Shown here: piece by piece, positions 8,236 to 16,259 of the stretch
Numbering within the stretch: the first letter of the stretch is position 1
Layout: each line of letters starts with the position of its first letter
Source of the DNA: Pelorhabdus rhamnosifermentans
GTDB lineage: Bacteria > Bacillota > Negativicutes > UMGS1260
Reading direction: 5' to 3'
DNA length: 64,000 nucleotides
Assembly (NCBI RefSeq): GCF_018835585.1
Contig: NZ_JAHGVE010000009.1
Location: 1-64,000 of the forward strand
The notes under the pieces: generated by a model
What the model was told of the DNA's origin: nothing
What the model saw: only the letters and a program-made list of their open reading frames with translations
Databases searched by the model: none
Translations under genes and position numbers: made by a program

Positions 8236-9357
8236 ATGATTGTAGGTACAGTAAAAGAAATTAAAGATCATGAATTTCGAGTTGGATTGACGCCTGCCGG
8301 ATGTCATGCTTTAGTAGGAGCTGGACATACGGTAGTTGTTGAAAAAGGAGCTGGCGAGGGGAGCGGTTTTTCTGATGACAGCTATGTAGCAGCGGGTGCG
8401 AAGTTGGGGCTGCGAAAAGAAGTATTTGATCAGTCTGATATGATTGTCAAAGTGAAGGAGCCCTTAAAAGCAGAATACGATTTATTTCATCAAGGTCAAA
8501 TTTTATTTACCTATCTTCATTTAGCGCCAGAGCCGGAATTGACGGCAGCTTTACTCAATAAACAAGTCATTGGTATTGCTTATGAGACGATTCGTGATGC
8601 GAAAAATACACTGCCCCTGTTATCCCCCATGAGTCGTGTAGCAGGGAGAATGGCGGTACAAATTGGTGCTCAGTATTTAGAGAAACAGTATGGTGGTAAA
8701 GGTATTGTCCTAGGAGGGGTTCCTGGTACGGAATCGGCACAGGTCGTTATTTTAGGCGGTGGGACGGTAGGACTGAATGCTGCGAAAATGGCAGTCGGGC
8801 TAGGAGCAAGAGTGGCTGTTCTTGATATGGACCCAGAAAGGCTGGCCTATTTGGATGATATTTTTGGTGGTCGAGTAGAAACGATTGTTTCGAATCCCTA
8901 TGTGCTTGCACAGTGGGTTAAGAAGGCGGATTTATTTGTTAGTTGTATATTAATTCCTGGTGCTATGACGCCTAAATTGGTTACGGAAGCTATGGTGAAG
9001 ACGATGGAACCGGGTTCTGTCATTATTGATGTAGCCATTGATCAAGGCGGGGCTGTTGAAACGATTGATCGAGTAACGACTCATTCTGATCCAGTTTATG
9101 TAAAGTATGGTGTAGTTCATTATGCGGTGGCGAATATTCCTGGAGCTGCCTCAAGGACTTCGACGATCGCATTGACTAATTCGACATTGCCTTATGCTTT
9201 AAGTATTGCTAATAAGGGATGGAAACAAGCCTTAACAGAAGATCCGGGGTTGGCGAAAGGGTTGAATACGGCGTTTGGGAAAGTGACTTTTAAGGCCGTC
9301 GCGGATGCACTTGATTTATCATTTACTTCTGTGGATGAAATTCTTCGTGATTATTGA
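8236..9357 (+). CDS. ald: alanine dehydrogenase
   Basis: This 373-residue protein is full length for NAD-dependent alanine dehydrogenase, which interconverts L-alanine and pyruvate plus ammonia. The N-terminus MIVGTVKEIKDHEFRVGLTP is the family signature. The substrate-binding region includes VKVKEP and SPMSRVAGRMA, and the NAD fold has the glycine-rich turn ILGGGTVG followed by an acidic residue in VLDMD. ATG 8236 follows TTGGAGGG. A sigma-54 promoter and an inverted repeat lie upstream, next to a TyrR-like activator gene, so transcription is probably induced by an amino acid. A hairpin separates it from the permease gene that follows. Confidence 0.96.
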   Translation: MIVGTVKEIKDHEFRVGLTPAGCHALVGAGHTVVVEKGAGEGSGFSDDSYVAAGAKLGLRKEVFDQSDMIVKVKEPLKAEYDLFHQGQILFTYLHLAPEPELTAALLNKQVIGIAYETIRDAKNTLPLLSPMSRVAGRMAVQIGAQYLEKQYGGKGIVLGGVPGTESAQVVILGGGTVGLNAAKMAVGLGARVAVLDMDPERLAYLDDIFGGRVETIVSNPYVLAQWVKKADLFVSCILIPGAMTPKLVTEAMVKTMEPGSVIIDVAIDQGGAVETIDRVTTHSDPVYVKYGVVHYAVANIPGAASRTSTIALTNSTLPYALSIANKGWKQALTEDPGLAKGLNTAFGKVTFKAVADALDLSFTSVDEILRDY

Positions 9358-9399
9358 TTGCTCATTACGCTAAAGTTAAACAGTTGATTTTATTATGGG

Positions 9400-9439
9400 T
9401 TCCGCTACGGAAAATTTTCAGGTTCTTCTCGTAGCGGAA
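9400..9439 (+). terminator. hairpin between ald and the permease gene (attenuator or weak terminator)
   Basis: TTCCGCTACG at 9400-9409 pairs perfectly with CGTAGCGGAA at 9430-9439. No uninterrupted T-run follows, so it may stabilise or partly terminate the ald transcript and not separate the genes completely. Confidence 0.5.
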
Positions 9440-9492
9440 TATTCATTATACACGTGGGAAACACCCTAATCTTTATTGAGAGGTGTACAACA

Positions 9493-10890
9493 GTGGCGAA
9501 AGAAAAGGAATTTGAAGAAGAGTTGCGGCGTGGTTTGAAAGAAAGACATATTCAGTTAATTGCTTTGGGTGGGGCCATTGGAGTAGGACTGTTTCTTGGG
9601 TCAGCAACAGCGATTAAAACGGCTGGTCCGGGATTAATATTTTCTTATATTATTGCGGGGATCTTTATTTTATTTATGATGCGATCTTTGGGAGAGTTGG
9701 CGGTATCGTATCCTGTTAGTGGCTCTTTTAGTGCCTATGCCAATAAGTTTCTTGGACCCTTGGCAGGATATATCACAGGTTGGACCTACTGGTTCATGTG
9801 GATTGTGACTTGTATGGCTGAGATTACGGCTGTGGGAGTTTATATTCATTTTTGGCTGCCTGATTTACCTCAGTGGATACCGGCACTTTTGGCACTTGTT
9901 GCGATGACTGTTGTGAATATTGTTGCTGTTTCAGCATTTGGTGAATTCGAATTTTGGTTTGCTCTAATAAAAGTGGTTACGATTGTTGTAATGATTGTTT
10001 TGGGTGGTTTGATGATCTGTTTTGGCTTGGGAAATGGTGGCGTCCCGATTGGAATTACTAATCTTTATAGTCATGGAGGACTTTTCCCGCTGGGACTGAA
10101 GGGGATCATCCTGTCTTTGGTTATGGTCATGTTTGCTTATGTGGGAATTGAACTTATTGGTGTTACAGCAGGTGAGGCAGAAAATCCGGAAAAGACCATT
10201 CCAGCTGCTATTAATAAGGTACTTTGGCGAATTTTGATTTTCTACGTGGGTGCACTTGGTGTGATTATGAGTATTTATCCATGGAATCAGTTGGGGACGA
10301 TTGGCAGTCCCTTTGTTCTGACTTTTAATAAATTAGGTATTACTGCAGCGGCAGGCATTATTAATTTTGTCGTGCTGACAGCGGCTTTGTCTTCTTGTAA
10401 TAGTGGGATTTTTAGTACAGGAAGGATGCTTTATAATTTGTCTTTGCAGAATAAAGCACCGAAAATATTTGGCAAACTGAGCAAGCGACATATCCCATTC
10501 AATGGTATTTTGGTTTCTTTTTGTTTCTTATTTATTGGTGTTGTCTTGAATTATTTGGTACCTGCTCAAGTATTTATCTATGTTACAAGTGTTGCTACAA
10601 CAGGGGCTATTTGGACTTGGGGTATTATTGTTTTGGCGCAGCTGAAATTTAGAGCCAGTCTTACGGCTGATGAAGTAACTCAACTGAAATATCCTGCTCC
10701 ATTTTATCCTGTGAGCAATTGGGCTACGTTGATTTTTCTAGTATTTGTATTGATTATTATGGCTTTCGATGCAGATACACGAGTTGCTTTATATGTGAGT
10801 CCCATTTGGTTTGGATTTTTGTTGGTATGTTATTATGCTTTTGGATTACACAAGTCTTCGGATTCTTCTGTGTCCAAGGATGTTTCCTGA
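9493..10890 (+). CDS. amino acid permease, APC superfamily (copy 1)
   Basis: This is a cytoplasmic-membrane amino acid/proton symporter of the AAT group in the APC superfamily, about 465 residues with roughly 12 membrane spans. Typical features are LIALGGAIGVGLFLGSATAI in the first helix, a GELAVSYPVSGSF segment, and ELIGVTAGEAENPEKTIP in the central loop. GTG 9493 is preferred over the frame's earlier GTG at 9454. GAGAGG lies 9 bases before it, and the resulting N-terminus matches the second copy at 16260. The location after ald suggests alanine, glycine or a related small amino acid as substrate, which is inference. The two copies are alike along their whole length. Confidence 0.88.
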   Translation: MAKEKEFEEELRRGLKERHIQLIALGGAIGVGLFLGSATAIKTAGPGLIFSYIIAGIFILFMMRSLGELAVSYPVSGSFSAYANKFLGPLAGYITGWTYWFMWIVTCMAEITAVGVYIHFWLPDLPQWIPALLALVAMTVVNIVAVSAFGEFEFWFALIKVVTIVVMIVLGGLMICFGLGNGGVPIGITNLYSHGGLFPLGLKGIILSLVMVMFAYVGIELIGVTAGEAENPEKTIPAAINKVLWRILIFYVGALGVIMSIYPWNQLGTIGSPFVLTFNKLGITAAAGIINFVVLTAALSSCNSGIFSTGRMLYNLSLQNKAPKIFGKLSKRHIPFNGILVSFCFLFIGVVLNYLVPAQVFIYVTSVATTGAIWTWGIIVLAQLKFRASLTADEVTQLKYPAPFYPVSNWATLIFLVFVLIIMAFDADTRVALYVSPIWFGFLLVCYYAFGLHKSSDSSVSKDVS

Positions 10891-10911
10891 TTTTTAGTAC
10901 CAAGATATAAA

Positions 10912-10955
10912 AGGGGAGTTTCCTGGCGCCAAGCGCCGGGAAACTCCCCTCTTTT
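10912..10955. terminator. bidirectional terminator
   Basis: AGGGGAGTTTCCTGGCGC at 10912-10929 pairs with GCGCCGGGAAACTCCCCT at 10933-10950, with one mismatch. It sits between the convergent permease and beta-lactamase-fold genes. Confidence 0.9.
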
Positions 10956-10963
10956 TCACTTCG

Positions 10964-11860
10964 TTAGCGACCAATCTGGTCATAAATGGCTAGCGAAATA
11001 GCGGACATGTCATAAAAGGCATGAGGCTCGTCTTTTACATTTTCAGCCATGATGCAGAGAATATAGTCATGACTTTGACCATATACAATGGCGCAATCGT
11101 AATTCATACCATCTAATTCGCCTGTTTTGTGAGCAATCGTAATATGATGAGGCAATTGGGCGGGAATGGCTGTATTGTCTTCTTGGCGAGCTAAGGTATC
11201 AAGCATTGCTTGGTCACTTGCTGGATCCAGACACTGCAGTTTATATAATTTTTCTAACAAGTTAGCAATGTCTGTTACAGAGGTGTAGTTTTGACGTCCT
11301 TGTTTGGCTGCTTCAAAATCCATCATTTTTCTCTGCAATATCGTGTCCTTGCAGCCCAGGCTGTCAATCATGGCATTGATTTTTTTCATGCTTAGTTTAT
11401 CAATTAGAATATTTGCGGCTGTATTATCGCTTTGGACAATCATGAGTTCGACAATTTGTCCAATCGTGAGTGTCGTTCCGTCCGGTAAATTATAGATGGA
11501 ACCCCCTTCTACGGTATTCGCATGTCTGATGGTTATTTTTTCATTAAAATCGAGTAAGCCTTGATTTTTTTGATTGTAAGCCTCAATCATAATGGGAATT
11601 TTAATTAAACTTGCCGATGCCATTTTATGCGAATTGAGTACGACAGCCTGATTGTCCTGACCCACCCCTAAGGGCTTAACATAAATGGCATGCTCAGTAG
11701 TTTTTTGTGTGGGTAAATTTTTTACCTGGTCACTTAACCATTGTTCTGAAATGGGTGCGGCACTTACTGCACTAGGTAGAGCGAAGGAATAGAGACAAAG
11801 CACACTACAGAAAACCATAATAGACAGCGTGACCTTGTTTTTGATGAATCCTTGTTTCAT
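10964..11860 (-). CDS. exported class A beta-lactamase-fold serine hydrolase
   Basis: This secreted serine hydrolase of about 298 residues begins with a signal peptide (positive N-terminus, hydrophobic core, cleavage near SAVSAA). The class A catalytic motifs are present: SLIK (Ser-X-X-Lys), SDN and KTG. Where true class A beta-lactamases have an omega-loop glutamate (RWEPELN in TEM), the sequence reads QRKMMDFEAAKQG. The deacylating Glu166 therefore appears to be replaced. That makes efficient penicillin hydrolysis doubtful and a peptidase or amidase role on wall peptides more likely. ATG 11860 has GGAGGAAA upstream; the frame runs on to 11905 without a site. The gene is last in a minus-strand group with a dipeptide epimerase and a peptidase. 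Confidence 0.8.
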   Translation of the reverse strand: MKQGFIKNKVTLSIMVFCSVLCLYSFALPSAVSAAPISEQWLSDQVKNLPTQKTTEHAIYVKPLGVGQDNQAVVLNSHKMASASLIKIPIMIEAYNQKNQGLLDFNEKITIRHANTVEGGSIYNLPDGTTLTIGQIVELMIVQSDNTAANILIDKLSMKKINAMIDSLGCKDTILQRKMMDFEAAKQGRQNYTSVTDIANLLEKLYKLQCLDPASDQAMLDTLARQEDNTAIPAQLPHHITIAHKTGELDGMNYDCAIVYGQSHDYILCIMAENVKDEPHAFYDMSAISLAIYDQIGR

Positions 11861-11941
11861 TTTTATTTCCTCCTTTATATTTGACAGGGTTTTTTGTTCT
11901 TTCATTCACGAAGCAAAATTCATTTGCCCTATGGCTTTGGT

Positions 11942-13252
11942 TTAGGAAAATAGATAAGCATAAATGATGAGAAAGACAATTTGGGCTCCGGCTACAGTGA
12001 CGCCATTTTTTATCATGGATTTAATATCTTGTGATTCAGCAAAACCCATGGAACTAAACATATTGGAGCCAGGATAGACAAAATTGGCTACACGCGTTGC
12101 TACAACTAAACCGACGGACCAAGCGGCCATGGATACACCAAATTGAGTGACTAGGGTTCCAAACATATCATTGAGCATTTTCATGACGGCAACGGTGGCG
12201 CCAGTTAGCCCGAAGGCACCTGTTAATCCCCCCATGATGGCTACAAAGGGCTTTCCGCCAAGGTTCACTAATGGTTGGAAAATAATAGCCAGTGCTTTGA
12301 ATCCGCCTGCTTGTTCAACAAAATTCATAAAGGGTTCGAGAAAGAGGAACAGGATAAATAATCCTACATTACCTGCCATGCCTTTGACAACGAGCTTTGA
12401 AATGCGATCAACCGATAGTCCGCCTGCAAGACCCGTAATAAGCGACAAACTAAGCATAACGACGATGACATAGGCTGTGCCTGCTTTTGCTATAATACCG
12501 TATACGACAGCAATGATGAAAGTAATAACAAAGAGTATGCTTGCCTGAGTTTGTCTTGTTGTCGGTATAAATTGTTCGACGTTTTCCGGTACGACATAGG
12601 CATTGCTATTTTTTGTTGCTTTTTGAATGCGATGAACAACAATCCATGTTGTAATAAGTGTGACAAGTGCAATAGGTAGAGCCACTTTTAGCAGCATTTC
12701 ACCGTAGTTGGTGTGCGTTAATCCCATGAGAGTTACGACAGGGGGAGTAAAAGGCCCTAAGATGAGTGCTTCTTCACCGCAAGCTTGGAATAAAACGCCG
12801 ACAGTGCTGCGTGACAAACCTGCGGCAGCTGCGATAGGTAGTACAATAGGGGCTAAAATGGCATTGCCGCCAGCCATAGTACCAAGCAATCCAACAACAA
12901 CGAGACAAGCCAGCATCATGCCAAGCATGGCTTTATTTTCTGTGTCGATACCAATTCCATAGATGATTCGATGGACGAGAGTGTGACTGACTTTGGCTTC
13001 TGTCATGACCTCACCCAGCCCACGACCTAGCATGATAATTAAGCCAACTAAGGCCAAGAAAGATCCCATGGCTTTGGACATGACATCTGCAAAGGATATG
13101 AGGCTCTGATGGGTGAGAATAGCGCCGATGAGAACGCATAATACAGTGACAGGTAAGGGGTCCATATCGCGAAATACAAGTACGACATAGATGAGAAGCG
13201 GTAATAATCCGAGTAGGCCCCACCAGATATTAAAGTCAGCAGCAATTCCCAT
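11942..13252 (-). CDS. polytopic ion-transporter-superfamily membrane protein
   Basis: This 436-residue membrane protein has about 11-12 hydrophobic spans and resembles secondary transporters of the Na+/H+ antiporter (NhaC/YuiF-like) and GntP-like groups. Visible features are two GLTGA-type re-entrant segments around GAFGLTGATVAVMKM and a GNAILAPIVLPIAAAAG stretch with a polar residue flanked by glycines. The substrate is not determinable from sequence. ATG 13252 follows GAAAGGGG. It lies between the dipeptide epimerase and the beta-lactamase-fold hydrolase on the same strand with short gaps. Uptake of dipeptides or wall peptides is therefore a reasonable but unproven role. Confidence 0.7.
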   Translation of the reverse strand: MGIAADFNIWWGLLGLLPLLIYVVLVFRDMDPLPVTVLCVLIGAILTHQSLISFADVMSKAMGSFLALVGLIIMLGRGLGEVMTEAKVSHTLVHRIIYGIGIDTENKAMLGMMLACLVVVGLLGTMAGGNAILAPIVLPIAAAAGLSRSTVGVLFQACGEEALILGPFTPPVVTLMGLTHTNYGEMLLKVALPIALVTLITTWIVVHRIQKATKNSNAYVVPENVEQFIPTTRQTQASILFVITFIIAVVYGIIAKAGTAYVIVVMLSLSLITGLAGGLSVDRISKLVVKGMAGNVGLFILFLFLEPFMNFVEQAGGFKALAIIFQPLVNLGGKPFVAIMGGLTGAFGLTGATVAVMKMLNDMFGTLVTQFGVSMAAWSVGLVVATRVANFVYPGSNMFSSMGFAESQDIKSMIKNGVTVAGAQIVFLIIYAYLFS

Positions 13253-13281
13253 AACAAATTTCCCCTTTCTTTAGTGGATTT

Positions 13282-14373
13282 TTATTTGATTTCCTGCCAA
13301 CCTTCGATATGTGTAATGCCGAGTCCCGGTGTATCAGGAAGGATTATCTGATTCTTGGAGAAACTTACGCCACCTGTAATAGGATCTTCAGCAAGCAATA
13401 CAGCCGCATCTAAATCAGTTTTGGTGACGATTCTCTTTCCTGCAGCAATACTTGCTGCTGCTGTAATACCTACCTTGCTTTCAAGCATACAGCCCATCAT
13501 ACATTCGACACCCATGGTTTCGGCAAAATGGGCAATCTTGATGGCATTATGTAGACCGCCCGCTTTCATGAGTTTAATGTTAATGAGATCACAAGCGCGC
13601 ATAGAAAGCAGCTTAAATACCTCATAAGGTCCAAAAGCTGATTCATCAGCCATAATATTGGTTTCGACATGATCTGTCACATATTTGAGACCTTCAAAAT
13701 CGTAAAATTTTACCGGTTGTTCGATGAGCTCAATATTGAGTCCAAGATCTTCAAATTGGCGAATGGTACGGACGGCTTCTTTGGGATTCCAGCCTTGATT
13801 GGCATCCAAACGAATGTTCACATTAGGTCCTACGGCTTTACGAATGGCTTTGACACGTTCAATATCAAGGGCAGCGTCTGTTCCCACTTTGAGTTTGAGA
13901 TCCGTATAACCTGCGGCGATGGCCTCAAAAGCATCAGTCACCATTTCTTCAGGCGTATTGACGCTAATCGTCAAATCCGTTGTCATGGAACTGCGAAATC
14001 CGCCGAAGTATTTATACAGGGGAAGGCTGTGGAGTTGGCCAAATAAATCAAAGATAGCAATGTCTAGAGCGGCTTTTGCTGACTGGTTATGCAGCATGGC
14101 CGTATCGATTGTTGTCATCAAGGTTTCGATATTGTCAACATCCATACCAATGAGTTTGGGTCCAATAGTATCACGAATGGCTGCAATGACGGAATCTTGA
14201 CTGTCACCTGTAATAACTGCTGTCGGAGGGGCATTGCCAAAACCGATGGCCTCTGTATTTGTCATGATTTTGATAATGACGTCCTCAGCCGAGTTTACCT
14301 GCCTGAGTGCAGTTTTAAAGGGCTTTTTTAAGGGAATACTTACTTTACCAATGCGAATTTCTTTAATTTTCAC
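13282..14373 (-). CDS. dipeptide epimerase (enolase superfamily, L-Ala-D/L-Glu epimerase-like)
   Basis: This 363-residue protein belongs to the muconate-lactonising subgroup of the enolase superfamily. The paired catalytic lysines are in the DLKLKVG motif (KXK) and in NIKLMKAGG. The magnesium ligands are in RLDANQGW, ELIEQP and MADES. The arrangement matches dipeptide epimerases such as YcjG/YkfB, which epimerise L-Ala-D-Glu from peptidoglycan to L-Ala-L-Glu so that it can be hydrolysed. GTG 14373 follows AAGGAGG; an overlapping ATG is out of frame. It sits directly downstream of an M20 peptidase gene and upstream of the transporter. Confidence 0.88.
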   Translation of the reverse strand: MKIKEIRIGKVSIPLKKPFKTALRQVNSAEDVIIKIMTNTEAIGFGNAPPTAVITGDSQDSVIAAIRDTIGPKLIGMDVDNIETLMTTIDTAMLHNQSAKAALDIAIFDLFGQLHSLPLYKYFGGFRSSMTTDLTISVNTPEEMVTDAFEAIAAGYTDLKLKVGTDAALDIERVKAIRKAVGPNVNIRLDANQGWNPKEAVRTIRQFEDLGLNIELIEQPVKFYDFEGLKYVTDHVETNIMADESAFGPYEVFKLLSMRACDLINIKLMKAGGLHNAIKIAHFAETMGVECMMGCMLESKVGITAAASIAAGKRIVTKTDLDAAVLLAEDPITGGVSFSKNQIILPDTPGLGITHIEGWQEIK

Positions 14374-14393
14374 AGCATAATACCTCCTTGGCT

Positions 14394-15512
14394 TTAGTTG
14401 CTTTCTATTATGGCTACGATCAAACGGGCAGCTGTTTCTAAATCAGAGATGTGAAGACTCTCTTCTTTCGTATGGACATCTTGCATGCCAATGGAAAGAT
14501 CCACAGCAGCAATACCTTTGGCATTGAAAATATTGCAGTCGCTGCCACCGTTTGTAGAGGCTAACTTGGGTTCTAAGCCAATCCTTTTCATGGCTGCATA
14601 AGCTTGTAATACAACGGGCGTATCAGGCGCTAAATGAAAGGGGGCGTAACTTCGTTCAATTTTTACGTCGGCTTTGGCACCCGCGTCATGGGCAGCGTTT
14701 TCAAAGCAGCCTTTCATATGTTGACTCTGGGCGTCCAATTTTTCTTTCGAAAGGCTGCGGGCTTCGGCTACAATTTCTAATTTATCAGCGACAATATTTG
14801 TTGCCTCGCCACCGGATATGGTACCTAAATTGGCTGTCGTTTCAGCGTCAATACGGAGTAACTTCATTTTTGAAATGGCCTGGGCACCGACTTGAATAGC
14901 ACTAATGCCCTGTTCTGGATATAACCCGGCATGAGCTGTTTTGCCATGGATGATTGCTGTAATCACGTCTTTGGCGGGACCTTGAATTACGATGGTACCC
15001 AAGGGCCCTTCGGCATCTAAAATAAATGCTTTTTTAGCTTTGATTTTGTTATAATCCAGATTTTTGGAGCCATACATTCCGATTTCTTCACCAATCGTGA
15101 AGACAACTTGAATTAATCCATGGGGAATGTTTTGTTCCTGTACCTGCCGTATGCCTTCGAGAATGGCGGCGATACCGCCTTTATCATCACCACTTAAAAT
15201 CGTCGTGCCGTCTGTATGAATGATATTGTTATTTACGAGTGGTTCAATATTTTCGCAAGGCTTGACTGTATCCATATGGCAGCAGAACATGAAAGGATCA
15301 CCCGGACCTGTAGCAGGTAGGGTGGCAATAAGATTTCCCGTATTGCCGTTAATGGTTTTGCCAGCCCAATCGGTTTCCGTTTGAAAGCCAAGAGATGCTA
15401 ATTCTTTCGTCAAATAAGAGGCGAAAAGGCCTTCTTGTCGGGACGGACTGGCAATTTTGGCAAAGGCGATAAACTGTTGTACTAGACGCTTGGTGTTTAC
15501 ATCTTTCGTCAT
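14394..15512 (-). CDS. M20 family tripeptidase-like (PepT-type) peptidase
   Basis: This zinc peptidase of about 372 residues is of the PepT-like M20 group. Metal-ligand motifs visible are CCHMDTVKP, LSGDDKGGIAAI, FTIGEEIG with the general-base glutamate pair, and a late STNGGSDCN segment. Members remove N-terminal residues from di- and tripeptides in the cytoplasm. GTGATGAAATG upstream gives ATG 15512 with GGGAG spacing; the frame extends to 15557 through A/T-rich leader sequence. It is the first gene of the minus-strand group peptidase - epimerase - transporter - beta-lactamase-fold hydrolase, consistent with cleavage of an epimerised L-Ala-L-Glu dipeptide. Confidence 0.82.
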   Translation of the reverse strand: MTKDVNTKRLVQQFIAFAKIASPSRQEGLFASYLTKELASLGFQTETDWAGKTINGNTGNLIATLPATGPGDPFMFCCHMDTVKPCENIEPLVNNNIIHTDGTTILSGDDKGGIAAILEGIRQVQEQNIPHGLIQVVFTIGEEIGMYGSKNLDYNKIKAKKAFILDAEGPLGTIVIQGPAKDVITAIIHGKTAHAGLYPEQGISAIQVGAQAISKMKLLRIDAETTANLGTISGGEATNIVADKLEIVAEARSLSKEKLDAQSQHMKGCFENAAHDAGAKADVKIERSYAPFHLAPDTPVVLQAYAAMKRIGLEPKLASTNGGSDCNIFNAKGIAAVDLSIGMQDVHTKEESLHISDLETAARLIVAIIESN

Positions 15513-15551
15513 TTCATCACTCCCTAATAAAAAATTTTTTAAAATAAAAAA

Positions 15552-15591
15552 CAGCAAGATAAGCTCGTCTAAGACAGGCTTATCTTGCTGG
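15552..15591 (-). terminator. terminator between the DUF3870 and peptidase genes
   Basis: CAGCAAGATAAGC at 15552-15564 pairs with GCTTATCTTGCTG at 15579-15591. On the minus strand it is followed by TTTTTTATTTT, so it ends the DUF3870 transcript or attenuates the peptidase operon. Confidence 0.85.
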
Positions 15592-15673
15592 GTTTCATTT
15601 ACATAGACGTTTGTTTATAAGCAAACGCAATTGTGAATAAAGCAGCAAAAGTTTTATTTATTAGTTAAGTAAG

Positions 15674-16012
15674 TTATAGCAAATCTATTTTTTTACCTTC
15701 CTTAATACTCCAGAATTTTTTTTGCGCGTCTTTAAAAGCAACTAAAATGGCTTTTTGCGAGGACGCAAAATAGCGAGTTTCAAGTTCTTGGCGGATTTCC
15801 TCTGTATCAGCTGTTATGCTTTTGCCAATAAAGAGACTGCTGACAAATTCTGTTGTTGTTTGGATAATGGCTGAAACATCGCAGGCAATAATGAGACCTG
15901 TTTCTTTGTCAATGACAAAACCGATAAAAAATTGTCCGTACTGAAGCGTAATTGGATTATTTTGTTGCGTTTTTGCATTTCCAACAATATAAATTGTATT
16001 TTTTTCAAACAT
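15674..16012 (-). CDS. DUF3870 domain protein
   Basis: This small cytoplasmic protein of 112 residues matches the DUF3870 family as I recognise it. The segment YIVGNAKTQQNNPIT at the start, a GFVIDKETGLIIACD strand pair and a compact alpha/beta body support this. The family's function is unknown; members often sit beside amino-acid or acyl-CoA metabolism genes. ATG 16012 with AAAAAAGG 11 bases upstream is preferred to GTG 16024, which has no spacing to that site. It stands alone between divergent genes and its own terminator. Confidence 0.72.
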   Translation of the reverse strand: MFEKNTIYIVGNAKTQQNNPITLQYGQFFIGFVIDKETGLIIACDVSAIIQTTTEFVSSLFIGKSITADTEEIRQELETRYFASSQKAILVAFKDAQKKFWSIKEGKKIDLL

Positions 16013-16063
16013 ATTTTTACGCACCTTTTTTAAAACCAGAAATTAACTATTTAGAATTTCTTC

Positions 16064-16119
16064 GCCGCAAAATTTCAATATCCTTTTATAAAGGAAGAAG
16101 TTTTCCAGATTTTTGCGGC
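16064..16119. repeat. inverted repeat upstream of permease copy 2
   Basis: GCCGCAAAA at 16064-16072 is the inverse of TTTTGCGGC at 16111-16119. Between them is a second palindrome, TCCTTTTATAAAGGA (16081-16095). The pair could be an operator or RNA structure in the divergent intergenic region; AT-rich TATAAT-like boxes follow at 16140-16150. Confidence 0.35.
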
Positions 16120-16259
16120 AGTTACGAATGAATTTGTATTATAATATAATTATATTTATGAGCATTTTTACAAATAAAGACTATAAATTATAGGAGACAG
16201 CTGAATCTATGGTAACGCGCGGAAAAAAGGTTTAAGTTTTAATTGGGGAGTGTGGAAGA

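Noticed and set aside
13669-14046. 125-residue plus-strand frame inside the dipeptide epimerase
   Set aside because: Antisense to a strongly supported enzyme gene; no start signal and no recognisable domain.
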